From the NCBI GenBank assembly GCA_031769625.1, contig JAUIMM010000088.1:5595501-5659500 (forward strand): a stretch of 64,000 nucleotides of DNA, written 5' to 3'. How positions within the stretch are numbered: the stretch's first letter is position 1; every line of letters begins with the position of its first letter. A program made the position numbers and the translations under genes. The DNA is from Taudactylus pleione. Lineage: Eukaryota; Chordata; Amphibia; Anura; Myobatrachidae. The notes below the pieces were generated by a model that was not told the DNA's origin, ran no database searches, and worked only from the letters and a program-made list of their open reading frames with translations. This document shows, in pieces, positions 11,020-20,489 of this stretch.

Positions 11020-11263
11020 TAGGAGTGTGCACCGGCAACTTTTCATGTTTTGTGTTTTGGTTTTGGATCTGGATTGTTCTTTGTGTTTTGGATGTGGATT
11101 GGTTTTGCCAAAAAAACCCTTCCGGGTTTTGGTTTTGGATCTGTATTTTTTTGTAAAAAAGCATAAAAACAGCTGTCATCACAGAATTTGGGATTTTCTT
11201 GTTCCTACGCTATTATTAACCTCAATAACATTCATTTTCAGTCTATTCTGAACACCTCACAAT
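11020..11263 (-). mobile_element. 3' terminal fragment of a BED-hAT family element, reversed
   Basis: Begins TAGGAGTGTGCACCGG, the complement of the 3' tip seen at 33870 and 3686, and runs through GTTTTGGTTTTGGATC repeats to TTATTAACCTCAATAACATT and CACCTCAC. It stops exactly where a 5' tip (TAGAGATGAGC) starts, so two ends of the family abut here. Confidence 0.7.
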
Positions 11264-11380
11264 TAGAGATGAGCAGGTTCGGTTCGCAGAGAACCGAGCC
11301 CACCCGAATTTAGCTTATCCGAGTCGGATCCAGACAGGCTTGGAGGTTCCCGCCTTACTCGGTTCTTATGTTTACACTGT
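11264..11380 (+). mobile_element. 5' terminal fragment of a BED-hAT family element
   Basis: Starts TAGAGATGAGCAGGTTCGGT, like the 5' tips at 19594 and 29547, and continues into a degenerate CCGAGTCGGATCC block. Only about 110 bases are recognisable; no leader array or coding part follows. Confidence 0.65.
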
Positions 11381-11489
11381 AATTTAGATTTCAGTTTGGA
11401 CACACTCCGCCCAAATCTCTGCACATTTTAAATCTGCCCCACCTGCAGTGCAGCATAGTTTTACCAAAATACAGTTACCTGCTTTTTCT

Positions 11490-12206
11490 AAAGGGGGGTA
11501 TCCGATAGATGATTTAGTTGAACGATAATGATCGTTTGATCGTTCAATCGTTTGCAAATCATTTGCAAATCGTTTGCAAAAGTGTCTAAAACGATCAGCG
11601 ATGCGCGTGCCCGCTGGTCGTTTAGACATCTATAATCTTTCCAACCTGATGATATCGTCAGGTTCAGCATGTTTCCAGATGATTGATGACCCTGCACTGA
11701 ATGGCTGCTCATTCAGTGCAGGCTCATTACACGACTGACAAACGACTGAACGATTACAATGTCATAATCGTGCAGTCGTTTTCAGATCTTGTAGTGGATA
11801 CCCGCCGTTCAGTCGTTCAATTTATCTGCTAATGGATAGGCTCTGAATGATAAAAATGCGCACTCCCGCCGCCGACAAATTCGGTCTTTTGTCTCTCCAA
11901 CATGTTGGTCAATTATGGTTTATCGCTGACAGATATTAGAAATATCTGTCGCGGTAAACGACAAACGATTTTATTTAATGAAAATGAATAGAAGCATAAA
12001 AAAAAATCCAATCCCAGAATGATGTCATGCAATATTGTTCGTCGTTTGCAAAAATCTGTCATGTACATGACAGATATCTGTCACAGCAGCCCCAGGAGTT
12101 TTCAAAAGATAAATCTTTTGTCTTTCAGAAAGATCTGCAAATGGATAGGCCCCTTAACGACTTGAAAGATCTCTTTCAAAGACATCGTTCATAGATATCG
12201 TTCATA
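11490..12206. repeat. Repeat-derived stretch rich in GATCGTT motifs
   Basis: Dense in CGATCGTT/AACGATCG-type short inverted repeats and hairpins such as ACAGATATT...AATATCTGT (11929-11950). A GGGGGGTATCCGATAG start (11495) pairs loosely with GGATAGGCCCC near 12143, suggesting one element; the remainder with 12637-12868 resembles the MITE at 9513. Boundaries uncertain. Confidence 0.45.
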
Positions 12207-12636
12207 GGGGCCTGATTCAGAGCTGAACGCTCTGACCAGAGCGCTCGTTCTGAATCAGGGCCCTCCTACCTTTTTTTGGAGCGTCCTCATGGACGCTCGC
12301 ATAGCTGTGGGTTACCACCCACAGCTATAGCGAGCGTCCATGATGATGGTCGCGATGGTCTTGACCATCGCGACCATCGGGCTTGCGACGGAGACCCTGC
12401 GGTAGGGTCTCGCTGCCGCAAGCCCTGGAGTGATTTGGGCTCTATCAGAGCCAAAATCACTCCCACTGACATCACTAGTGATGTCAGTGGGGCCGGACCC
12501 AGACGGTCAATCAACATCGACAGCACGCCCCCTTTGGTGCGAGACCTGGAGCGATGGTGAGCCCGTCGCTCGCCGGGGGGAACATCGACCCGCTTGCGAG
12601 CGTCCTGCCGCTTGCGAGCAGGTCTGAATGACCCCC
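12207..12636. mobile_element. Hairpin-chain element, copy A (430 bp)
   Basis: Ends are GGGGCCTGATTCAGAGC and CTGAATGACCCCC; flanks are ATA (12204-12206 and 12637-12639), a 3-bp duplication of Harbinger type. Inside, hairpins follow end to end: 12208-12263 (CTGATTCAG arms), 12289-12342 (GACGCTCGCATAGCTGTGGG arms), 12345-12378 (GATGGTCGCGATGGTC arms), 12379-12425 (GGGCTTGCG arms enclosing an AGACCCT hairpin), 12428-12462 (GAGTGATTTTGGCTC-like arms) and 12465-12488 (ACTGACATCACT arms). Related copies are at 15844-16314 and 31168-31705, with a fragment near 30268-30440. The frames on both strands are mirror images caused by the hairpins. Confidence 0.85.
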
Positions 12637-12868
12637 ATAGATCGTTCAAAGATATCTTTCAGTGAGTCATCCTGCCACATCTCTGAACAGGGAAAATTGA
12701 CGATATCGTCCAAGTTGGCCTGCATGCATGGACAATGAAAGATATCTTTATCGTCCATGCGGGAACGTCGTTGGTAGATCGTTCACTGCCTAAAAATGAA
12801 CTATATGAACGATATATCGTTCAATTATATTGTTATCGTTCAGGAAAATCGTTCCGTGTGTATACAGC
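12637..12868. repeat. Right remainder of the GATCGTT-rich MITE region
   Basis: Resumes the ATCGTTC motif pattern interrupted at 12207 and ends with ATCGTTCCGTGTGTATACAG, like the right end of the MITE at 9783. The hairpin-chain element was therefore probably inserted into an older MITE. Confidence 0.5.
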
Positions 12869-13903
12869 ATACTGTAACTCTATTCCCAAAGCTGAATCAG
12901 GCCATTAAACATTCAAAAACATATACTCTTCTATTAATAAAACGTATTTACTGTGAGGCAGAGTTATGTTGTTATACTCAACTTATTGTAGAAACTTTAT
13001 AAATGATTGATGCAAATATTGCTTTATGGGAACATTTCCTCCCAACATCAGTGAGGAGAGACAGAGCCAGCCGGGAGAGCAGATGTGCCTGCAGTACCAC
13101 ACTGCTAAGAAAAGAATAGCTGCACACGGGGCTCAGGAGGAGAGTGCCCGTCCCTCATTGGGTTGTGCACAGCAGGGGAGGCCCGTGGTACGCAGCAGCA
13201 GCAATCTCCTCTGCCTGTGTGGGGGAGGGGGGCGATTACACTGCTCTTGCAATTAGACCATGCTCCCCACAAATTACCGGGGCCCGGACCGTCTCTCTAT
13301 GGGCCTTTACATATAGATCTAGTTACCTCCCTGGCTCTGCCCCTACTAAATTACAATTTAGAGCAGAGCTGTCAGGCTTACAGCCTATGAATACCCTAGA
13401 AGTACTGGCATAGCAAAACTCTAAGGGAGCTCTCATACACACAACGCCCCCCCACCCGAAATCTAGGTCCTCTAAGGGCTTTTTCTAAGAAAAAAATATT
13501 TTGTCATTTAAGCAGCTGGCATTCTTTCTAGGATGTCGTCTGGGTTGCTTTGTGTGTAATTCTTCCTGATTGAGAGAAAAGTGTGGGGCTCAGTGAGCAG
13601 GACCGCTGTACGGGAAGCTTAGAGTAGTGAGGAATAAGCAGATTAGCCCCAAGAAATGCTGCCAGATATTCAGAACCATATGTTCCCGCATGATCTGTCA
13701 CCCATTAACTGCAAGGTCATACATCTAATATTATTATTACATATGAATATGTTCTCTCCATGTGTATCACTTTCTGCTAATGAAACATAAGTGTAGTACA
13801 ACATCGAATCTCCTTTTCTTGTGCATATTGGTTTCATTGTAGTGTAATATGCTGCACGATAGGACGTAGATGACAGATTGTGAACAAGCAGCACAAAGAC
13901 TCT
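12869..13903. other. Stretch without recognised features
   Basis: Contains a GC-rich block (13020-13440) with short overlapping frames but no domain, splice structure or repeat termini that could be trusted, followed by AT-rich sequence. Confidence 0.4.
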
Positions 13904-14370
13904 GGGGCTGATTCAGAGATTTACGCTAATGTCACCGAAGTAAGTTGCAAAGTTTTACAAAAATATGCAAATGTTGCAAACATCAGGAACTGTAATGATA
14001 CGCTCACCGGCGGCTTCTCAAATCCAAGCAACTATGTAGAAAGACTCAACTTGGTCGTTCAGTCAAATATCGGACTTCTGAGTAACCCTATGGTCACGTA
14101 GAATGGCTGTGGGAATTGAGAAAAGAGCCATATTGACTGCATACAAGACTGACACATGCCCCAAAAACGTTTGCAACACGTCTGCGTTTGAGTTGCCACC
14201 TCATTACTGCCCACAAACGGTCCCAGCCTGTCAATTACTTTGCGAATAAATCCTCACTGCAAATAATGACACTTGATGCATGCTCAATGCGACTCAGACA
14301 CATGCGCAGACCACCGATAATCACTCAACTGCGTAACCATCGTCATTGCATCCATCTCTGAATCAGACCC
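13904..14370. mobile_element. Harbinger-type MITE, subfamily 1
   Basis: Ends GGGGCTGATTCAGAGAT and ATCTCTGAATCAGACCC form an inverted pair. The interior (GTAGAATGGCTGTGGGAATT, CACAAACGGTCCC, TTGCGAATAAATCCTCA) recurs at 55198-55653 in near-identical order and in part at 50310-50585. No transposase. Confidence 0.7.
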
Positions 14371-14516
14371 TTTGTGTGCAAGTCCGTGATCAATGAAGGC
14401 TGTGAATAGGAGAATTCACGTAAAGATGGCATTTGTATGTTTTTGTGACATTAGGTTTTGAATTATGTATGTGAATAATCATGTCTTTTTTCTTTCTTTA
14501 TTTAACGTATTTAAAT

Positions 14517-14667
14517 TAGGGATGTGCAGGCTCGGTTCTACTCGGTTCCGTTCGTTTTTTTTTACCGAATCTTATTGGGTATCAGCTGTCACGAGTTTTG
14601 GATAGCCAATAAGATTCGGTAAAAAAAAACAAACGGAACCGAGTAGAACCGAGCCTGCACATCCCTA
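14517..14667. mobile_element. Foldback MITE with 63-bp arms
   Basis: A 151-bp element whose two arms (starting TAGGGATGTGCAGGCTCGGT) pair almost perfectly around a short centre. It is flanked by ATTTAAAT at 14509-14516 and 14668-14675, an exact 8-bp duplication of hAT type. The tip is shared with the elements at 24237 and 62306. Confidence 0.9.
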
Positions 14668-14929
14668 ATTTAAATACAGTATATATTTTATACTCATTAA
14701 ATTGTATTAATAAAGGTAACATTAGAAACCTTCTGAAATGTGCTTAATTACAGGTTACCATTCAATGAAACAGGCATTTGAAAACTCTTTTCATTCTATT
14801 ATATTTTTCTTTTGTTTGAAACACTTTTTAATATGAATATGTTGTTTTTAATTGTTTTTTTGATACACCTTTAATCTTATAGTAAAGTACTGGAGTCAGG
14901 TAAACTTAGCAATAGAGTCTATTAAGTCA

Positions 14930-15239
14930 TTAATTCATCACCTGTGAGAGCCCTATTTTAGACCATTAATCCCTAGACCAGGTATGCCTTTGAGAAGGTC
15001 ACATGACCTCTAGTCACGAAATGCCTCAGGTGGGGCTTACCTCCAAAGTTCCAGGATAATGTGGAGCGGTATGTGATCAAGCTACACAAAATGCTGCATG
15101 ACAGATGTCATTACCTGCTCATTGACACTCACTGTCTGCTGCTGGATGGTGAGACAGTTTGGTACTACCGCTGATTAATTTTAAATAAAAATATCCCCGC
15201 TATGTACAAAGGGTACATGCGCACAGTGTCGGCTTCCGG
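14930..15239 (+). mobile_element. Possible Penelope-like 3' tail, decayed
   Basis: Contains GAGAAGGTCACATGACCTC followed by CACGAAATGCC (14992-15030), which resembles the GAAGGTC hairpin and GAAAC tail in the hammerhead-like core at 19385-19411. Sequence at 15600-15780 may continue the same unit after the hairpin-rich insert at 15240-15580. Weak similarity only. Confidence 0.35.
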
Positions 15240-15580
15240 TGCCAGCCTGGGGCTGCAAGAGAGAGATCTTTCGATCTCTCTCCTGCTCCTGGAGCCTCCA
15301 TAGGCTTTCAGTAGTTTACACCAGTTGAAGATGATGTAGACTACTGGGGCTAAACTCCGAAAAGCTTTGCTTTATGGAGCTTAGTACATAGGGGTCAGAT
15401 CGTAGTCCCCATTTATGATAATGGGGACTGCGTTCTGAGGTGCTAATTTGCACTTTGCCAGAGATTTCTGTGAAATCTCTTGCATTGTGCCATTAGTACA
15501 TATGATTGATACATACAATTATGCAGAAACTGCAGTTTCTCCATAATTTTATGTAAAAATCAGCTTGATACATATGCCCC
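15240..15580. mobile_element. Another hairpin-chain segment
   Basis: Successive inverted repeats: GAGAGAGATC...GATCTCTCTC (about 15259-15284), GTAGTTTACACC against GTAGACTAC (about 15310-15343), AGTCCCCATT...AATGGGGACT (about 15403-15430), AGAGATTTC...GAAATCTCT (about 15461-15480) and TTATGCAGAAACT...AGTTTCTCCATAA (about 15519-15548). Flanked by ATGTACAAAGGGTACATG and GATACATATGCCCC. Unrelated in sequence to the CTGATTCAG family but built alike. Confidence 0.55.
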
Positions 15581-15843
15581 TACATCCTGGTCACAGAGCC
15601 AACGTCTGCTTCCTCAGGCCATTTAACGGGATCTACATTGCATTTTGCAACCACCTTAGGACCACGGTGAAAATTGTGTCCAACTCCTAAGGGTGAGTGC
15701 ATATTTCGTCCCTTATAAACAATATTGTTGTTTCTCTTTCTTTTTTTGATATATCTCTGAATAAATTGAGAACACTACAAAAAAGTTTTAATTTAAAATA
15801 TATCAAAGAAAGCGCCTGAACCCTTTTATTGTTTCCAAACTTT
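15581..15843. other. Short non-coding interval
   Basis: No gene. Possibly the right part of the decayed Penelope-like tail at 14930; TTTTTTTGATATATCTC near 15744 pairs with AAAATATATCAAAGAAA near 15797, a loose hairpin. Confidence 0.35.
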
Positions 15844-16314
15844 GGCCCTGATTCAGAGCTGAACACTCACAGCAGAACGCTCGCTCTGAATCAGGGCCGT
15901 CCTATTTAAATGTGGAGCGGCCTTATGGACGCTCGCATAGCTGTGGACCATCGGGCTTGCGACGAGACCCTGCGGTAGGGTCTCGCTGCCGCAAGCCCAG
16001 GAGTGATTTTGGCTCTATCAGAGCCAAAGTCACTCCCATTGACATCATTACTGATGTCAGTGGGGCCGGACTTAGACGGTAGGCGTTCCCATGGGAATGC
16101 CTCCGTCTGGCAGCCACGCCCCCGGCACGCCCACCAAAGGGGGCGTGCTGTCAGTCACCATCGACAGCACGCCCCCTTTGGTGCGAGACCCCGAGCAACG
16201 TATTTCTCATCGCTCGCCGGGTCTCGCGCATGCGCACGACGGAGCTCCCTCCGTCGCCCACCATCGACCTGCCAGCGAGCGACCTTCGCTCGCGAGCGGG
16301 TCTGAATGACCCCC
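15844..16314. mobile_element. Hairpin-chain element, copy B (471 bp)
   Basis: Ends GGCCCTGATTCAGAGC and CTGAATGACCCCC; flanks TTT (15841-15843 and 16315-16317). It shares the GGGCTTGCG/CGCAAGCCC, AGTGATTTTGGCTC and GACATCA...TGATGTC hairpins with copy A but lacks most of the second and third ones. It gains GGCGTTCCCATGGGAACGCC-type (about 16081-16102) and AAAGGGGGCGTGCTGT / ACAGCACGCCCCCTTT (about 16135-16180) hairpins, and ends in GCGAGCGA...TCGCTCGC. The gain and loss of whole hairpins between copies suggests modular evolution. Confidence 0.85.
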
Positions 16315-17014
16315 TTTGTCTTTTGAGGGGTCCTGTTAAAAAGCTAATGCTAATCTTATTCTGATTTTAGTAAACAGCATATTCGACTACTTAAATTCGA
16401 TGGTGATACTCAGCGATTTCTGTTGTGTGCGAGATCAGTTGACTTGCCCCATAAACAATAGACCATGCTGTCAAATCAAAGCATAAATCAGCTGAAAGTT
16501 GGCAGTGGATTCAAAACACTGCACAGATAAGTATGATCTGTGCAAGCTTTGGCATTTGAACGCTTAAAGAAAGGGTTAATATTTAAAAAAAATGGCATGG
16601 GTTCCCACCCAAAAATCCCCAGACCTCTGAGCCCCATCTGGATCTGGAAAATTGGGGGTAAAACCAGCTCAGGGTCCCCACCCCCAGTAGTGCATCACCG
16701 GTGTGACAGGCAGCCTGTCAGTGGTCCGGCCGCTCCTGGTCAACTCATCGCTGTGGCCCTTCTTGTGAGGCGCTGGTGGATTCTATGATTGGGCAAGCTG
16801 CCCCCCTTCTGACAGGGCTTGTGAGCAGTGCTCAGTGGTCTCCCAGAACCCAGCAGCAGCTCCAGAGCAGAGAGATGGAGGCTGAGGAGCTGCTGTGGGT
16901 GTGCTGGGCCAGACACGTTGTCTACTCTAACAGCAACAAGACCAGGTCAGTGCTCCCATCCCCTCTAGCCTCTAGGACAGCCCCCTCCACTGACATCCCA
17001 GGGTCACCCCTATC
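16315..17014. other. Stretch without recognised genes
   Basis: AT-rich until about 16580, then GC-rich sequence that may be repeat-derived. The frames at 16540-17207 lack any known domain. Confidence 0.4.
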
Positions 17015-17389
17015 CATACATGCCTACTCTCCCGATTTGGCAGGGAGCCCCCCAAAAATCGTGTGTCTCTTCCGGCACCCCTTAAATGTTGGCAAACCTC
17101 TGGGACCCTCCAGTCCCCCCACAATGCAGCCACGAACACCTGCAGCAGGGGTGGGGGCTGATGACACGATTTGTGCTGAATCGAGTCATCATGACCCGAC
17201 CCCCTGATTCACAATGCCGGAAATCTTGGCATTGTGTAGTGGGGGTGGGGCCAAAAGGAAGCTATTGCGTGCCACGACCCCAGCTTTACCCCTGAATGCT
17301 GTGTAATGTGCCCGGCGGTTTCGCCCCCTTGCTAAGCCAACCTGGCTGCTCCCTCCCGGAGGGGGGCAGCCAGGATGTCGGCAAGTATG
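17015..17389. mobile_element. MITE with CATACTTGCC ends, copy 1
   Basis: Left end CATACATGCCTACTCTCCCG pairs with the right end GATGTCGGCAAGTATG. Internally GGCTGCTCCCTCCCGGAGGG and a GGTGGGGCCAAAA block recur in the copy at 61001-61334. No flanking duplication could be matched here. Confidence 0.65.
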
Positions 17390-19196
17390 CTCCAAACCAT
17401 CTGCTCTCTGCTGTGCACCCCCTCCATCCTACCATTTATTAGGTCTCAGCTTCTGATGAGAACAAGAAAGAGAAAGCTGGATCTTCCCATGCAGGGTCCT
17501 TGGATGACAGAGAAAGGGGGAGGGTTATGCCAAACATTTCATTCAGCTGCAGCCTCTGGGCTGTTACTGTTACATATATATGAGCAGAGAAGATTACAAG
17601 GTTATTGAGTCTCTGAAGTGGGAGACAAGTAAAGAGCCAGGTGCAAAAATGTGGCGCTGGGGGGTGGGAACAGAGGAGATAGAGATATGGGTACAGAGGA
17701 GATGGTGATGGGGATACAGAGGAGATGGCACTGAAGAGACACAGGGCTAGTGCTGGAGAGACACACAGAGGGTTGGTGCTGGAGACATACAAGAGGGATG
17801 GTGCTGGAGAGACACAGATAGGACCACTCGTAGGATTAGAAGGAGAGGGCGGACAGTAATCTTTAGAAGATTATACCAATTCTGAAGAAACCATATTACT
17901 TATATATAAGGTACCTAATTAGCAAATATATTTTATTAATATAAAATTGTTAAGTCAGGGAAACTCCCATTTTGCCCTGCATCAGAACTCCTTTAATTGT
18001 GCCCATCAGCTCCCAGACAGGTGGGCACGTCCCCAGCATGACAAAAATGAGGGAAGTGGCTTGCGGGCATGGCATTTCACACGAGGCCGCGCCCTTTCCA
18101 CACCCACTTTTTTGGGCATGCACACATAAGGCCACTTTCAGAAATTTTTCCAGGGCCACTATAAATTCCCAATTCATCCCTGCAGGCATGTCTATTTATT
18201 TCATTCATTGTGCTGTGATTTTGGTATGATTTTGATCAATTTGACTAACACGATTCCATTTGAGGTTTGGTCCGATGGTGTATTGCCATGTATTGGAGTG
18301 TGAAGTCCTGTTTCACCTGTGATTTGCCGTTGAGTTGGCCTTTAGTTAGTCTCAGATATGCGAAATCACACCAAAATCACCGAAAAACACCAAATTGCCC
18401 AAAATCGAATCTTGGTAAATTTACCCCTACTCTCCACTGAGTTAGGAATTTATATGAATAACATGCTCCATAGAGCGCTGTATAATATGTAATGTAAATA
18501 ATAATAACAACAACAAAAAGTACCTTTATATGACTCTACTTGGGACAACTACCGTGTTTATCATTCTGTCCCTTCCTGCTGTATGCTACCTTGTGTCCTT
18601 AACAAAATTACTTTTTTGTTTTTTAAATGAATGGTTGATGGAACAGCCAAGCCACCCAACCCAACTCACATTATAATAAAAACCAAACAAGTAGTTTAAA
18701 TTGTTATGTAATGATGTGATTCTTATTTACACACTTGTAGGAAAAGTTGTGTTCTACAGCATTTATGCTAGAACCTTGTGTAACCATGGAAGATTGGTGC
18801 CACAAGGTCACCCTCTAGAGACAAGACATCATTCTCTGCTAGTTTAGCCTCATGCTAAAGCTTTCAGCTATTATTTGTGTGTGTGTGAAATAAGATCAGT
18901 GAGAGTTTGTAGACGGCTGCGCAAATAGGTCACTGGTGGTCACTGAAGCACAGGTGGTAGCTTAGATTACAAACGGATTAATAAAGTGCGCTGATGTTGG
19001 AGGAGAAACAGACCTGAAATGTTATCAGCCTGCATCTGTAACAATTCATTTCTGTACTTTTACTAGCAATGTAATGTGACTTTTTTATGTAAAAAGATAA
19101 ATGCAGTTTATTTCCACTGCCATGTCTGTTTTTGGCCTAGTCAATATTTTTGGGCAAGTCAATAATGTCGAATTATACAGCAATCGGTTAAGTTTA
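17390..19196. other. Mostly featureless non-coding stretch with a weak tandem repeat
   Basis: At 17640-17820 imperfect 25-30 bp units built on GTGCTGGAGAGACACA / CAGAGGAGATGG occur. A GCGCTGTATAATATGTAATG segment with (AAT)n-like tail at 18474-18510 resembles SINE/LINE tails. Otherwise AT-rich DNA with no domain. Confidence 0.45.
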
Positions 19197-19264
19197 AATA
19201 TATATATATATATATATATCTATATATCTATATATATATATATATCTCTATATATATATATCTC

Positions 19265-19300
<36 letters not shown>
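19197..19300. repeat. (AT)n microsatellite
   Basis: About 100 bases of TA repeats with scattered CTCTA interruptions, directly abutting the inverted repeat at 19301. Confidence 0.95.
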
Positions 19301-19301
<1 letters not shown>

Positions 19302-19487
19302 CATACAAATAGCGGTGGCACTCCAAATAAATAGTCATTAAGACCGGGTCATCAGACCAGCAATATATTTAATTTCAACATTTCCTGACGAAGGTCCGTA
19401 AGGACTGAAACGTTGAAATTAAATATATTTGTGGTCTGATCCGGTCCTAATGACTATTTATTTGGAGTGCCACCGCTATTTGTATGC
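19301..19487. repeat. Large inverted repeat with hammerhead-like core at the tip
   Basis: The arms (starting GCATACAAATAGCGGTGGCA) are about 78 bases each and nearly identical; the first 40 pair without mismatch. The apical 32 bases hold CTGACGA (19385-19391), a short stem GGTCC-GTAA-GGACT, then GAAAC (19407-19411). That is the order of conserved hammerhead ribozyme core strands (CUGANGA, stem II, GAAA). Such cores are known in Penelope-like elements, and GIY-YIG remnants of that class lie in this window. The expected stem I is not evident here, so catalytic activity is doubtful. Possibly two inverted terminal copies of one element. Confidence 0.7.
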
Positions 19488-19548
19488 TGCCTATCCTTTT
19501 TTGACGGGGGCAACCACTCTACATTTACATGGAAGGGTGCCAAGCCTG

Positions 19549-19551
19549 CTG

Positions 19552-19593
<42 letters not shown>
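19549..19593. repeat. (AT)n microsatellite
   Basis: About 44 bases of AT repeat that end exactly at the 5' tip of hAT copy 2; the element inserted into the AT tract or the tract grew beside it. Confidence 0.95.
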
Positions 19594-19597
<4 letters not shown>

Positions 19598-20489
19598 GAT
19601 GAGCGGGTTCTGAGAACCGAACCCATCCGAATTACGGGGATCCGAGGCAGATATGAATATGAGTCGGCTCAGGTTTTTCCCGCCTGTTTCGGATCTGAAA
19701 ACGAGGCAAAACGTCATCATCCCGCTGTCAGATTCTTGCGGGTTTTGGATTCTATAAAGGTCCCGCGATTCACCACCATTTTTCATTCTGGCTGTGGAGA
19801 GTGAAGAGAGAGGGAGCTGGGAGCTGTGCTGTGCTGTTGTTATTGTCAATACTTAAAACTTGTTACTGGCTGGCTATTGTCTATAGAGGGGCTGGCTGGC
19901 TGTTGTCATGTCCATAGGGGCTGGCTGGCTGTCGTTGTCCTGTCCATAGGGGCTGACTGGCTGTCATTGTCCTGTCCATAGGGGCTGGCTGTTGTACTTG
20001 TCCTGTCCATAGGGGCTGGCTGTCTGTAGTGCTGTGTTGTCCATGGGGTGCTCTGTCCTTCAGGGGTGCTCTTCACCCACCCCCAGTGTGCTGCTGTTTG
20101 TTAAGGGGCTGCTGCTTCTTTTCAGGGGTTCACCCCAGAGTTAAATCGGCGTAGGTTGTCATCAGCGTAGGTGCTCAGGGGTGCTGTGCTGCTGTTTGTC
20201 AAGGGGCTACTGGCCAAAAAATTAATAAAATTAAATTTGTGTGTGTGTCACAGTGTCAGCCACGCCTGGCTGTCACTGTCATCGGCGTAGCTGCACAGGG
20301 GTGCTGTGCTCCTGTCTGTCGAGGGGCTGCTGGCCAAAATAATAAAAAAATTGTGTGCGTGTTAGCCACACCTGTCATCGGCGTATGTGCGCAGGAGTGC
20401 TGTGCTCCTGTCTGTTGAGGAGCTGCTGCCCAAAATAATAAAAATGAAACCAACAATTTTTTTTGTGTGTGGTTGTGTGCATAGTGAGT

